Shown here one piece after another: positions 55,540-64,000 of a stretch of 64,000 nt of DNA. A program made the position numbers and the translations under genes. Source of the DNA: DASTFY01 sp963769115 (GTDB taxonomy: Bacteria > Actinomycetota > Acidimicrobiia > Acidimicrobiales > Ilumatobacteraceae). Numbering within the stretch: the first letter of the stretch is position 1; every line of letters starts with the position of its first letter. The notes beneath the pieces were generated by a model. It made no database searches and had not been told where the DNA came from. It worked only from the letters and a program-made list of their open reading frames with translations. Where the stretch lies: contig CAVYKN010000003.1 in assembly GCA_963769115.1 (NCBI GenBank), forward strand, positions 1-64,000. The letters run 5' to 3'.

Positions 55540-56887
55540 TCAGGCCGTCGTGCGGGCGAGCCGGCCGATGACGTAGGCGAAGCAACCGGCCGCGACCAGG
55601 AGCAGGCCGGCGGCGTAGACCGCCTCGCGTGGTGCCCGAGCCGGTCTGGGGGATCGTGACGATGACCGACGGGGCGACGCTCGGGCTGGTCGTCGGCGTG
55701 GTCGGCGTCACCGTCGTCGAGTCGTCGAGCTGGTCGACGAGGTGGTGCTGGACGTCGTCGTCGTGCGTGGTGGTCGTCGGTGCGTCGTGGTGGTCGTGGT
55801 CGTGGTCGTGCTGGTCGTCGTGGTCGGCGTCGTGAACTCGGCTGGCGCGGACGCGTTGGCGGTCACCCTGACCGACTGAGCGAGGATCAGGTTCTGGGCG
55901 TCGTTCACGCCGCGATGTTCCCGCTGTAGAGGTAGACGTTCCCGCTCGGGACGTCGCGCCTCGGCGACCGCTGTCAGCGTGGCGCTGCCGGCCGCAGGGG
56001 CGCTGAGCCAGATCTGTGTACCGCGTGCACGACGGTGGCGCCGTTGGCGATGGGAGTCGTCCCGGCGGCGTCGGCGAACATGCTGGCCCCCGTGGCCGAC
56101 ACGGTGGCTCCGGCGGGATCATCAGTCACCACGACGTAGGGCCCGACGAGCGTGCCCGCATCACCCGTGGTCGACGCCGGTGGCGTGATCTGCAGCGACG
56201 GAGGCGTGGGAGCGGGCAAGGGCGATTGCACCCGGACGGTGTTCACGATCGACGTCACGGCGGGCAGCAGCGGATCACCGGGGGCGAGGACGTAGTTGTC
56301 GCTGAAGTACCAGATGGCGGCCTGCACCGCGGCCGCCTGGTCGGCCGTGTCGACGACGCCGTTGGACTCCGATGGGGGGCTGGGCGGTGTTCGGGTAGTA
56401 GTCGTTGAGGAGCCGGGCGACGAAGCCGACGTTGTAGACGTTGGCCTCGTCCCAGGTGCCGAGGTTGTACCCGTACCCGATGTTCGTCGGGGTGAGGATG
56501 TTGATGCAGTACATCTGCAGGCTGCCCGGGTTGGCGAGGATGACCCCCGCGAAGCCCTCGTTGAGGGGCGTGAACCCCGCGGTCGACGGCGGGTAGGGCA
56601 CGCCGGGGCTGGAGACGGAGCCCGACGGGCCCGATGAAACCCGTCACCCCCTGTCCGGGCCCGAGGCCGGACAGGATGATCTCCGACGGCGGTGCGCCGG
56701 CCCGGGGGGTGTTGGGCAGGGTCGGGTCGGGTGTCGCACCGACCGGGTCGACCGGCCCGATCGTGAGCAGCGCGGCGCCGGCGGCTGCGACCAGGCCGGC
56801 CACCGCCGCCACAGGGTCGGCCAGCGCGGTCCGGCCGGAGCGCGATCGCCGCGAACGGTGGCTGCCGGACTGCGGCACATCGGTCAC
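55540..56887 (-). pseudogene. Thioester-domain, LPXTG-like surface protein, multiply frameshifted
   Basis: The pieces assemble into a ~450-residue actinobacterial surface protein. GTG 56887 starts a signal region. The thioester-domain (TED) core follows, with the Cys in LQMYCINILTPTN and the paired Gln in AAAVQAAIWYFSDNYVL. A beta domain (TPPASTTGDAGTLVGPYVVV), a Thr-rich stalk, an IPQTGSG sorting motif and the helix/tail (YAAGLLLVAAGCFAYVIGRL) complete it. Seven frame changes are needed (about 56630, 56375, 56022, 55957, 55915, 55715, 55638), one at CCCCCC. Real decay or a low-quality stretch; I cannot decide. Confidence 0.75.
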
Positions 56888-56994
56888 CGAGCTCAGTCTG
56901 ACACGCCTGCGCAGCACCGATCGCGAACCGTTCGGGCACCCCCGACGTACCTCCGGCTGACGGGTCAGGGGGACCCGGCAGGGAAGGAGCGCTC

Positions 56995-57483
56995 ATGCGT
57001 GGTACCCGTTTCCTCGTCGCGACCGCGGCGGCCGCCGCCTTGATCGTCGGCGCGGCCACCGTCGGCGGGGCGACATCGACGGCGGACGACACCGGCGACG
57101 CAGAGGCCGGAGGGCAAGGGTTCTCCCGGCTTTTCGGGGCTCTGCTCACGGGATCGGCGGAGGTGCCGGGACCAGGTGATCCCGACGGCGCGGCTGCGGT
57201 GGTCATCCGGATCAACCTCCCGGCCGGACGCATCTGCGTCATCGGCTTCGATACGAACCAGATCGACGAACCGACGCTGTTCCACATCCACGAGGGCGAC
57301 GCCACGGTGGCCGGACCGGTCGTGGTCGACTTCGTACCGTTGCTGCCGTCCGGGCTCGGCTGCGTGAGGGCGGGAGGCAAGCTGGCCCGAGCCATCGTCC
57401 AGAACCCGGACGGCTACTACTTCAACGTCCACAACCCGGCGTTCATGGCGGGTGCGGTCCGGGGCACGCTCGTCGCCCTCTAG
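56995..57483 (+). CDS. Secreted CHRD-domain protein
   Basis: 162 residues with a signal peptide (FLVATAAAAALIVGAATVGG). The rest is a CHRD (chordin-like) domain: LTGSAEVPGPGDPDGAAAVV at its start, HIHEGDATVAGPVVVDF in the middle and YYFNVHNPAFMAGAVRGTL at the end. The domain is a widespread extracellular beta-fold with no defined bacterial function. GGAAGGAG precedes ATG 56995. Confidence 0.9.
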   Translation: MRGTRFLVATAAAAALIVGAATVGGATSTADDTGDAEAGGQGFSRLFGALLTGSAEVPGPGDPDGAAAVVIRINLPAGRICVIGFDTNQIDEPTLFHIHEGDATVAGPVVVDFVPLLPSGLGCVRAGGKLARAIVQNPDGYYFNVHNPAFMAGAVRGTLVAL

Positions 57484-57515
57484 CCGCCCGCCAACCCGGC
57501 AAACCACATCGCCGT

Positions 57516-57548
57516 CAGTGGGACGGCTCCGCTAGAGTCGTCCCACTG
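57516..57548. promoter_or_regulatory. Inverted repeat around possible -10 box upstream of gltB
   Basis: CAGTGGGACG (57516-57525) and CGTCCCACTG (57539-57548) are perfectly complementary, with a 13-base centre that contains TAGAGT (57533-57538). It lies 60-90 bases before the gltB start. An operator overlapping the promoter, or a terminator for the CHRD gene, would fit. Confidence 0.45.
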
Positions 57549-57607
57549 TCGGGCCAGCGCCGTCCCGACATCCACCCAGCCGATCCTGCGGGATCCCGAC
57601 TTCGTGG

Positions 57608-60600
57608 ATGTGGATGATGCGCTCCAGCCAACCGGGCCCGTCCGGGCTCTACGACCCGCGGTTCGAACACGACGCCTGCGGTGTGTCGTTCGTGGTGGAC
57701 ATCAAGGGGCGCGCCACCAGGCGGATCGTCGAGCTCGCCATCGGTGCGCTGTGCAACCTGGAGCACCGGGGGGCGACGGGGGCCGAGTCCGACACCGGCG
57801 ACGGGGCCGGCATCCTGCTCCAGGTCCCGGACCGGTTCCTGCGGGAGGTGGCCGACTTCGACCTGCCGCCCGACGGCCACTACGCCGTCGGGGCCTGCTT
57901 CCTGCCCGAGGACGAGGTCGAGCGGGAGAAGACGGTGGCCGCCATCGAGGCGCTCGTGGCCGAGGAGGGCCTCACCACGCTGGGCTGGCGCGACGTCCCC
58001 GTCGAGCCGGACGTGCTGGGGACGACCGCCCGCCGGGTCATGCCGGTCTTCCGCCAGCTCTTCGTCGGTGATCCCGCGGGCGCGGGCGGCATCGACCTCG
58101 ATCGCCGGATCTACCCCCTGCGCAAGCGCATCGAGCACGAGGCGGGCCCGCACGACGGCGGCAGCTCGTACTTCCCGTCGCTGTCGGCCCGCACCCTCAT
58201 CTACAAGGGGATGCTGACCACGCCCCAGCTGGCCGCCTTCTACCCCGACCTCCGTGACGAGCGGGTGGAGTCCGCGCTGGCGCTGGTCCACAGCCGGTTC
58301 TCCACCAACACCTTCCCGTCCTGGCCGCTCGCCCACCCGTACCGCTTCATCGCCCACAACGGCGAGATCAACACCGTCCAGGGCAACCGCAACTGGATGC
58401 GGGCCCGGGAGGCCCTCCTGGCCACCGACGTCATCCCGGGCGACCTCAGCCGGACCTACCCGATCTGCACGCCCGGGGCGTCGGACTCGGCCAGCTTCGA
58501 CGAGGTCCTCGAGCTGCTGCACCTGGGCGGCCGGCCGCTGCCCCATGCCGTGCTCATGATGATCCCGGAGGCGTGGGAGCACCACGAGCAGATGGATCCG
58601 GCCAAGAAGTCCTTCTACCGGTTCCACGCGTCGCTGATGGAGCCGTGGGACGGCCCGGCCTCGGTGGCCTTCACCGACGGCACGGTGATCGGCGCCGTCC
58701 TGGACCGCAACGGCCTGCGCCCCAGCCGCTACTGGGTGACCGACGACGACCTGGTGATCATGGCGTCGGAGGTCGGCGTCGTCGACGTCGACCAGGCCCA
58801 CGTGGTCAAGAAGGGTCGCCTGCAGCCGGGGAAGATGCTGCTGGTCGACACCGCCCAGGGCCGCATCGTGGACGACGAGGAGATCAAGGCCGAGCTGGCG
58901 GCCGAGCACCCCTACGAGGACTGGCTGCACGCGGGGATCGTCCACCTGGGCCGCCTGCCCGACCGCGAGCACGTCGTGTACAGCCACGAGAGCGTGCGCC
59001 GGCGCCAGCAGGTCTTCGGCTACACCCACGAAGAGCTCAAGATCATCATCGCCCCCATGGCCAAGGTGGGGTACGAGCCCATCGGGTCGATGGGCACGGA
59101 CACGCCCATCGCGGTGCTGTCGGACCGTCCCCGGCTGCTGTTCGACTACTTCCAGCAGCTCTTCGCCCAGGTCACCAACCCACCGCTCGACGCCATCCGC
59201 GAGGAGCTGGTCACCGCACTCGGTTCGACAGTCGGTCCCGAGGGCAACCTCCTGCGGCCCGAGCCGGCGAGTTGCCGCCAGGTGATCCTGCCGTTCCCGA
59301 TCATCAGCAACGACGACCTGGGCAAGATCATCCACATCAACCTGGACGGTGACCTGGCCGGCTTCAAGTCCGTCGTCATCTCCGGCCTGTACCGGGTGGC
59401 CGGAGGAGGGCTGGCCCTCAAGCGGGCCCTCGACAGCGTCCGCACCCAGGTCAGCCAGGCCATCCAGGACGGGGCCCGCATCATCGTCCTGTCGGACCGC
59501 AACGCCGACGAGGTCTACGCGCCCATCCCCTCGCTGCTCCTGACCAGCGCGGTGCACCACCACCTGATCCGGGAGAAGACCCGCACGCAGGTCGGCCTCA
59601 TCATCGAGGCCGGCGACGCCCGGGAGGTGCACCACATGGCGCTCCTCATCGGGTACGGCGCCGGCGCCATCAACCCGTACCTGGCCTTCGAGTCCATCGA
59701 GGACATGATCACCGTGGACGGCGGCAAGGGCACGCACGGGCTCGGCGGGGCGGATCCCGAGAAGGCCGTGGCCAACTACATCAAGGCCTGCGGCAAGGGC
59801 GTGCTGAAGGTCATGTCGAAGATGGGCGTGTCGACCGTGGCCAGCTACACGGGCGCCCAGATCTTCGAGGCCATCGGCCTCGGGCAGGACCTCGTGGACG
59901 AGTACTTCACGGGGACGGTGTCGCGCCTGGGCGGCATCGGACTCGACGAGGTGGCCGCGGAGGTCGCGGCCCGTCACGCCACGGCACATCCCAAGCGGCC
60001 CGAGGAGCGCGTCCACCGCAGCCTGGATCCCGGCGGGGAGTACCAGTGGCGCCGCGAGGGCGAGTACCACCTGTTCAACCCCGAGACCGTGTTCAAGCTC
60101 CAGCACGCCACTCGCGCCGCCCGCTACGACATCTTCAAGCAGTACACCCGCCTCGTGGACGACCAGTCCCGGCGGCTGGCCACACTGCGGGGGCTGTTCG
60201 AGCTGCGGACCGGCGCCGGAGCCGTGCGGGAGCCGGTGCCGATCGACGAGGTCGAGCCCGTCTCCTCCATCGTGAAGCGGTTCTCGACCGGGGCCATGAG
60301 CTACGGCTCGATCTCCGCCGAGGCCCACGAGACGCTGGCCATCGCCATGAACCGCCTCGGCGGCAAGAGCAACACGGGCGAGGGCGGGGAGGACGCCGAG
60401 CGCTTCGTGCCCCTCCCCAACGGCGACTCCCGGCGCTCGGCCATCAAGCAGGTGGCGTCGGGCCGCTTCGGTGTGACGAGCGAGTACCTGGTCAGCGCCG
60501 ACGACCTGCAGATCAAGATGGCCCAGGGCGCCAAGCCCGGCGAGGGCGGGCAGCTCCCCGGCCACAAGGTGTACCCGTGGATCGCGAAGACCCGGCACTC

Positions 60601-62206
60601 GACCCCCGGCGTGGGGCTCATCTCGCCACCGCCGCACCACGACATCTACTCCATCGAGGATCTCAAGCAGCTCATCCACGACCTGAAGAACTCGAACCCC
60701 CGGGCCCGCGTGCACGTGAAGCTCGTGGCCGAGGTGGGTGTGGGGACGGTGGCCGCCGGGGTGAGCAAGGCCAAGGCCGACGTCGTCCTCATCTCGGGCC
60801 ACGACGGCGGCACGGGCGCCTCGCCTCTCACGTCGCTGAAGCACGCCGGCGCGCCGTGGGAGCTCGGCCTGGCCGAGACGCAGCAGACCCTGCTGCTCAA
60901 CGGCCTGCGCGACCGGATCGTCGTGCAGACCGATGGCCAGCTCAAGACCGGCCGCGACGTCGTGATCGCCGCGCTCCTGGGCGCCGAGGAGTTCGGCTTC
61001 GCCACGGCACCGCTCGTCGTCAGCGGTTGCGTGATGATGCGCGTCTGCCACCTGGACACGTGCCCGGTCGGCGTGGCCACGCAGAACCCCGAGCTGCGCA
61101 AGCGCTTCACCGGGCAGCCCGAGTTCGTCGTCACCTTCTTCGAGTACATCGCCGAGGAGGTGCGTGAGCTGCTGGCCGAACTCGGCTACCGGAGCCTGGA
61201 GGAGGCCATCGGCGACGTCGAGGCGCTCGACGTCCGGGCCGCCATCGACCACTGGAAGGCGCACGGCCTCGACCTGTCGCCCATCCTCGCCCCGCCGCAG
61301 AACCCGTACGAGCAGACACGGCACCACTCGGTGGGCCAGGACCACGGTCTCGACCGGGCCCTGGACCAGGAGCTGATCGCCCGCTGCCGGCCGGCGATCG
61401 AGGACGGGCGCCCCGTGGCCTTCGAGCTGCCCATCCGAAACGTCAACCGCACCGTCGGCACGTTGCTCGGCTCCGAGGTGACCCGCGCCTGGGGAGGGGA
61501 CGGCCTGCCCGACGGCACCATCTCCATCCACCTGCGGGGCTCAGCCGGCCAGAGCTTCGGGGCCTTCGTACCGCGCGGCGTGACGCTGCGCTTGGAGGGC
61601 GATGCCAACGACTACGTCGGCAAGGGCCTGTCCGGCGGGCGGCTCATCCTCCATCCGGACCGCGCCGCTCGGTTCGCCGCCGAGGACAACATCATCGCCG
61701 GCAACGTCATCGCCTACGGCGCCACCGGCGGCGAGCTCTTCCTGCGGGGGGTGGTGGGCGAGCGGTTCTGCGTGCGCAACTCCGGCGCGACCGCGGTCGT
61801 CGAGGGCGTCGGCGACCACGGCTGCGAGTACATGACGGGCGGGAAGGTCGTCGTGCTCGGGCCGACCGGTCGCAACTTCGGCGCCGGCATGTCCGGCGGG
61901 GTCGCGTACGTGTACGACCCCGAAGGCACGTTCCCCGCCCTCGTGAACCACGAGATGGTCGAGCTCGAGCACCTGGACGACGACGATCTGGCGACCGTGC
62001 GGACGCTGGCGGAGGCGCATGCCGGCCACACCGGCTCCACTGTTGCCGCCCACCTGCTGTCCGCGTGGGCCATCGAGTCGTCGCACTTCCGCAAGGTGAT
62101 GCCGAAGGACTACCGGCGCGTGCTCGCCGTGTTGCGGGAGGCCGAGCGAGAGGGTCTGGACGACGGGGCGACGATGGCGCGGGTGATGGAGGCGGCTCAT
62201 GGGTGA
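57608..62206 (+). CDS. gltB: Glutamate synthase, large (alpha) subunit
   Basis: A 1532-residue ferredoxin/NADPH-type GOGAT large subunit. The N-terminal glutamine amidotransferase carries its nucleophile at Cys24 (HDACGVSF), exposed after removal of the short leader. The central and FMN-binding synthase domains follow (KPGEGGQLPGHKVYPWIAKT; ISGHDGGTGASPL). The [3Fe-4S] cysteines are in CVMMRVCHLDTCPVGVATQ, and the C-terminal GXGXG beta-helix ends the protein. ATG 57608 is the longest start; ATG 57614 or 57617 are close alternatives. It overlaps gltD by 8 bases (ATGGGTGA). Confidence 0.97.
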   Translation: MWMMRSSQPGPSGLYDPRFEHDACGVSFVVDIKGRATRRIVELAIGALCNLEHRGATGAESDTGDGAGILLQVPDRFLREVADFDLPPDGHYAVGACFLPEDEVEREKTVAAIEALVAEEGLTTLGWRDVPVEPDVLGTTARRVMPVFRQLFVGDPAGAGGIDLDRRIYPLRKRIEHEAGPHDGGSSYFPSLSARTLIYKGMLTTPQLAAFYPDLRDERVESALALVHSRFSTNTFPSWPLAHPYRFIAHNGEINTVQGNRNWMRAREALLATDVIPGDLSRTYPICTPGASDSASFDEVLELLHLGGRPLPHAVLMMIPEAWEHHEQMDPAKKSFYRFHASLMEPWDGPASVAFTDGTVIGAVLDRNGLRPSRYWVTDDDLVIMASEVGVVDVDQAHVVKKGRLQPGKMLLVDTAQGRIVDDEEIKAELAAEHPYEDWLHAGIVHLGRLPDREHVVYSHESVRRRQQVFGYTHEELKIIIAPMAKVGYEPIGSMGTDTPIAVLSDRPRLLFDYFQQLFAQVTNPPLDAIREELVTALGSTVGPEGNLLRPEPASCRQVILPFPIISNDDLGKIIHINLDGDLAGFKSVVISGLYRVAGGGLALKRALDSVRTQVSQAIQDGARIIVLSDRNADEVYAPIPSLLLTSAVHHHLIREKTRTQVGLIIEAGDAREVHHMALLIGYGAGAINPYLAFESIEDMITVDGGKGTHGLGGADPEKAVANYIKACGKGVLKVMSKMGVSTVASYTGAQIFEAIGLGQDLVDEYFTGTVSRLGGIGLDEVAAEVAARHATAHPKRPEERVHRSLDPGGEYQWRREGEYHLFNPETVFKLQHATRAARYDIFKQYTRLVDDQSRRLATLRGLFELRTGAGAVREPVPIDEVEPVSSIVKRFSTGAMSYGSISAEAHETLAIAMNRLGGKSNTGEGGEDAERFVPLPNGDSRRSAIKQVASGRFGVTSEYLVSADDLQIKMAQGAKPGEGGQLPGHKVYPWIAKTRHSTPGVGLISPPPHHDIYSIEDLKQLIHDLKNSNPRARVHVKLVAEVGVGTVAAGVSKAKADVVLISGHDGGTGASPLTSLKHAGAPWELGLAETQQTLLLNGLRDRIVVQTDGQLKTGRDVVIAALLGAEEFGFATAPLVVSGCVMMRVCHLDTCPVGVATQNPELRKRFTGQPEFVVTFFEYIAEEVRELLAELGYRSLEEAIGDVEALDVRAAIDHWKAHGLDLSPILAPPQNPYEQTRHHSVGQDHGLDRALDQELIARCRPAIEDGRPVAFELPIRNVNRTVGTLLGSEVTRAWGGDGLPDGTISIHLRGSAGQSFGAFVPRGVTLRLEGDANDYVGKGLSGGRLILHPDRAARFAAEDNIIAGNVIAYGATGGELFLRGVVGERFCVRNSGATAVVEGVGDHGCEYMTGGKVVVLGPTGRNFGAGMSGGVAYVYDPEGTFPALVNHEMVELEHLDDDDLATVRTLAEAHAGHTGSTVAAHLLSAWAIESSHFRKVMPKDYRRVLAVLREAEREGLDDGATMARVMEAAHG

Positions 62207-63651
62207 GGCGACGGGGTTCCTGACCTGGGCCCGGGAGGCGCCGGCGCGCCGTGCCGTCCCGGTCCGTCTCAAGGACTGGCGCGAGGTCTACGAACCGTTC
62301 CCGGCCGAGAAGGTGCAACTCCAGGCCGGCCGCTGCATGGACTGCGGCATCCCGTTCTGCAACAACGGCTGCCCGCTCGGCAACCTCATCCCGGACTGGA
62401 ACGACCTCGTCTACCGGGACCTGTGGCGCGAGGCCATCGAACGGCTCCACGCCACCAACAACTTCCCCGAGTTCACCGGGCGGCTGTGCCCGGCGCCGTG
62501 CGAGGCGGCCTGCGTGCTCGGCATCAACGCCGACCCGGTCACGATCAAGCAGGTCGAGGTCGAGATCATCGACCGCGCCTGGGCCGAGGGCTGGGTCACG
62601 CCCAAGCCGTCCTCCGTAGTGACCGGCAAGCGGGTGGCGGTCATCGGCTCCGGTCCCTCGGGGCTCGCCGCGGCCCAGCAGCTCACCCGGGCCGGGCACG
62701 ACGTCGTGGTGCTGGAGCGGGCCGACCGCATCGGCGGTCTGCTGCGCTACGGCATCCCCGAGTTCAAGATGGAGAAGCGCCACCTCGATCGGCGCCTCTC
62801 CCAGATGAGGGCCGAGGGCACGGAGTTCCGCACGGCAGCGGCGGTGGGGACCGACGTGGACGTCGACATCCTGCTCGGCTCCTACGACGCCGTCGTGCTC
62901 GCCTGCGGCGCTACGGCCTGGCGCGACCTGCCCATCCCCGGGCGCGCAGCTCGACGGCATCCACCAGGCGATGGAGTACCTGCCGTGGGGCAACCGGGTG
63001 CAGGAGGGCGACCTCGACGCGGCGCCCATCACCGCCGAGGGCAAGCACGTCATCATCATCGGCGGCGGCGACACCGGCGCCGACTGCCTGGGCACCGCCC
63101 ACCGCCAGGGCGCGGCGAGCGTGACCCAGCTGGAGATCCTGCCCCGGCCGCCCGACAGCCGGGCCGCGGCGAACCCCTGGCCCCAGTGGAGCCTGATCTA
63201 CCGCACGACGTCCGCCCACGAGGAGGGTGGTGAACGGCTGTTCAGCGTGAACACCGAGTGCTTCGTCGACGACGGTGCCGGGCGGGTCGGAGCCCTGCGA
63301 CTCCACGAGGTGGAGCTGATCGACGGACGGTTCGAGAGGGTCGAAGGCACGGACCGCGAGATCCCTGCGCAGCTCGTGTTGCTGGCGATGGGGTTCCTCG
63401 GCCCGGAGAAGGGGTCCTGGCTGGACCAGATGGGCGTGGCCTTCGACGAGCGGGGCAACGTCGCCCGCCGGGAGGACTTCATGACCAACGTGCCGGGTGT
63501 CTTCGCCGCCGGCGACATGGGTCGGGGGCAGAGCCTCATCGTGTGGGCCATCGCCGAGGGACGGGCCTGCGCGGCCGGCGTGGACCGGTGGCTCATGGGG
63601 GAGACGAGCCTGCCCGCGCCGGTCCTGCCCACCACCAGGCCGCTCACATAG
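62199..63651 (+). CDS. gltD: Glutamate synthase, small (beta) subunit (one frame change)
   Basis: NADPH/FAD subunit that passes electrons to GltB, about 484 residues after joining. The N-terminal Fe-S segment has GRCMDCGIPFCNNGCPLGN and CPAPCEAACVLG. The FAD motif VAVIGSGPSGLAAAQQL and the NADPH motif VIIIGGGDTGADCLGTAHRQ follow, and the C-terminus has GVFAAGDMGRGQSLIVWAI. One extra base near 62940-62950 (GGGCGCGCAG) interrupts it. As gltD is needed for GOGAT, a sequencing insertion is likelier than loss. Confidence 0.93.
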
Positions 63652-63705
63652 CGCGCCGCCGGCGCGCCACCCCCCGGTCGCTCGCTGGCCCATAGGCTGT
63701 CGCCC

Positions 63706-64000
63706 ATGGAGACCCAGTCAGACGGGCGCGGGGCCCGATGGGCGCGCCCGCTCGTCGTGGCGCTCGGCCTGAGCCTGGCGTTGCTGCCCGCGGCGTGCGG
63801 CGGCCTCTCCGGCGGCGATGGGGACTCGGCCGAGGAGGACCCTTCGGCCACGACCGTCTTCCGGACGATCACGGTCGAGTTCACGACCAGCACGAGCGCT
63901 CCGCCCGACGCGGCCGGTGGCACGGCGACCCCGGGCAGCGAGGTGACGCTGAGCCCCAACGTCTACGAGGTGCAGGCCGGCGACTACTGGTACGGCATCG
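63706..64000 (+). CDS. Lipoprotein with possible LysM start, cut by window end
   Basis: Partial; at least 98 residues. The N-terminus has a hydrophobic segment (PLVVALGLSLALLPAACGG) with lipobox LLPAAC, a Ser/Thr/Ala-rich linker, and then VYEVQAGDYWYGI at the window's last codons. That resembles the first strand of a LysM domain (peptidoglycan binding). The stop codon lies beyond the window. Confidence 0.7.
   Translation, partial: METQSDGRGARWARPLVVALGLSLALLPAACGGLSGGDGDSAEEDPSATTVFRTITVEFTTSTSAPPDAAGGTATPGSEVTLSPNVYEVQAGDYWYGI

Noticed and set aside
57515..61531. A 1338-codon open frame on the minus strand opposite gltB
   Set aside because: It is exactly antisense to a highly conserved enzyme, with Val/Asp/His/Gly-rich low-complexity translation typical of GC-rich antisense frames; no start context or domain.

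Overview
This window is a high-GC chromosomal segment from an actinobacterium. The supporting features are a WhiB-family Fe-S regulator, an actinobacterial 6C-type small RNA, a near-consensus actinobacterial LexA box, GTG/TTG starts, many GTGA/ATGA stop-start overlaps, LPXTG-type surface proteins and a type A RNase P RNA. The mitochondrial-type aconitase and the overall gene mix fit a non-Streptomyces, Acidimicrobiia-like lineage, but that placement is inference. I see no phage, insertion sequence, CRISPR array or tRNA. The content is mostly core and central metabolism.

Layout. 1-2026: RNase P RNA and two Tat-exported ferritin-like proteins. 2125-7080: a tightly overlapped glycerol operon (glpD, an alkyl-DHAP-synthase-like flavoprotein, a small membrane protein, a glycerol kinase), with a glpC-like Fe-S protein divergent. 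8679-10895: whiB, trpD, thrB. 10903-15118: a LexA-controlled exonuclease/GIY-YIG repair protein, a coiled-coil NYN nuclease and an aldo/keto reductase. 15374-21707: an LPXTG protein, then a GNAT/acyl-CoA-synthetase fusion leading into lutABC. 21733-28762: acyl-CoA dehydrogenase, ABC-F ATPase, icd, an MFS transporter and a quinone oxidoreductase. 28785-36037 (all minus): 2'-5' RNA ligase-like, YceI, citrate synthase, a molybdopterin oxidoreductase, an acyl-CoA carboxyltransferase and a LysR regulator. 36131-37721: 6C RNA and a HAD/acyltransferase fusion. 38207-42391: a polyamine-type ABC transporter. 42421-49053: a TPM-like protein, Kup, nitroreductase, DinB and a dienoyl-CoA-reductase-like enzyme. 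49169-52724: aconitase and a divergent GntR regulator. 52731-57483: small membrane/LEA-like proteins, methyltransferase, enoyl-CoA hydratase, a broken thioester-domain surface protein and a CHRD protein. 57608-63651: gltBD. A lipoprotein with a possible LysM start runs off the end.

The genes describe an aerobic heterotroph that oxidises glycerol 3-phosphate, lactate and acyl-CoAs, runs the first TCA steps (gltA, acn, icd all here) and assimilates ammonia through GOGAT. Two of the three TCA genes, icd and acn, share an identically spaced DNA motif; the acn copy sits between acn and the gntR gene. At least 13 otherwise intact genes carry a single-base frame change, nearly always an extra base in a G/C run, and several of these genes are housekeeping. 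I read most of these as residual sequencing insertions and annotate the genes as intact but interrupted; the thioester-domain gene at 55540-56887, with seven changes, may be a true pseudogene.
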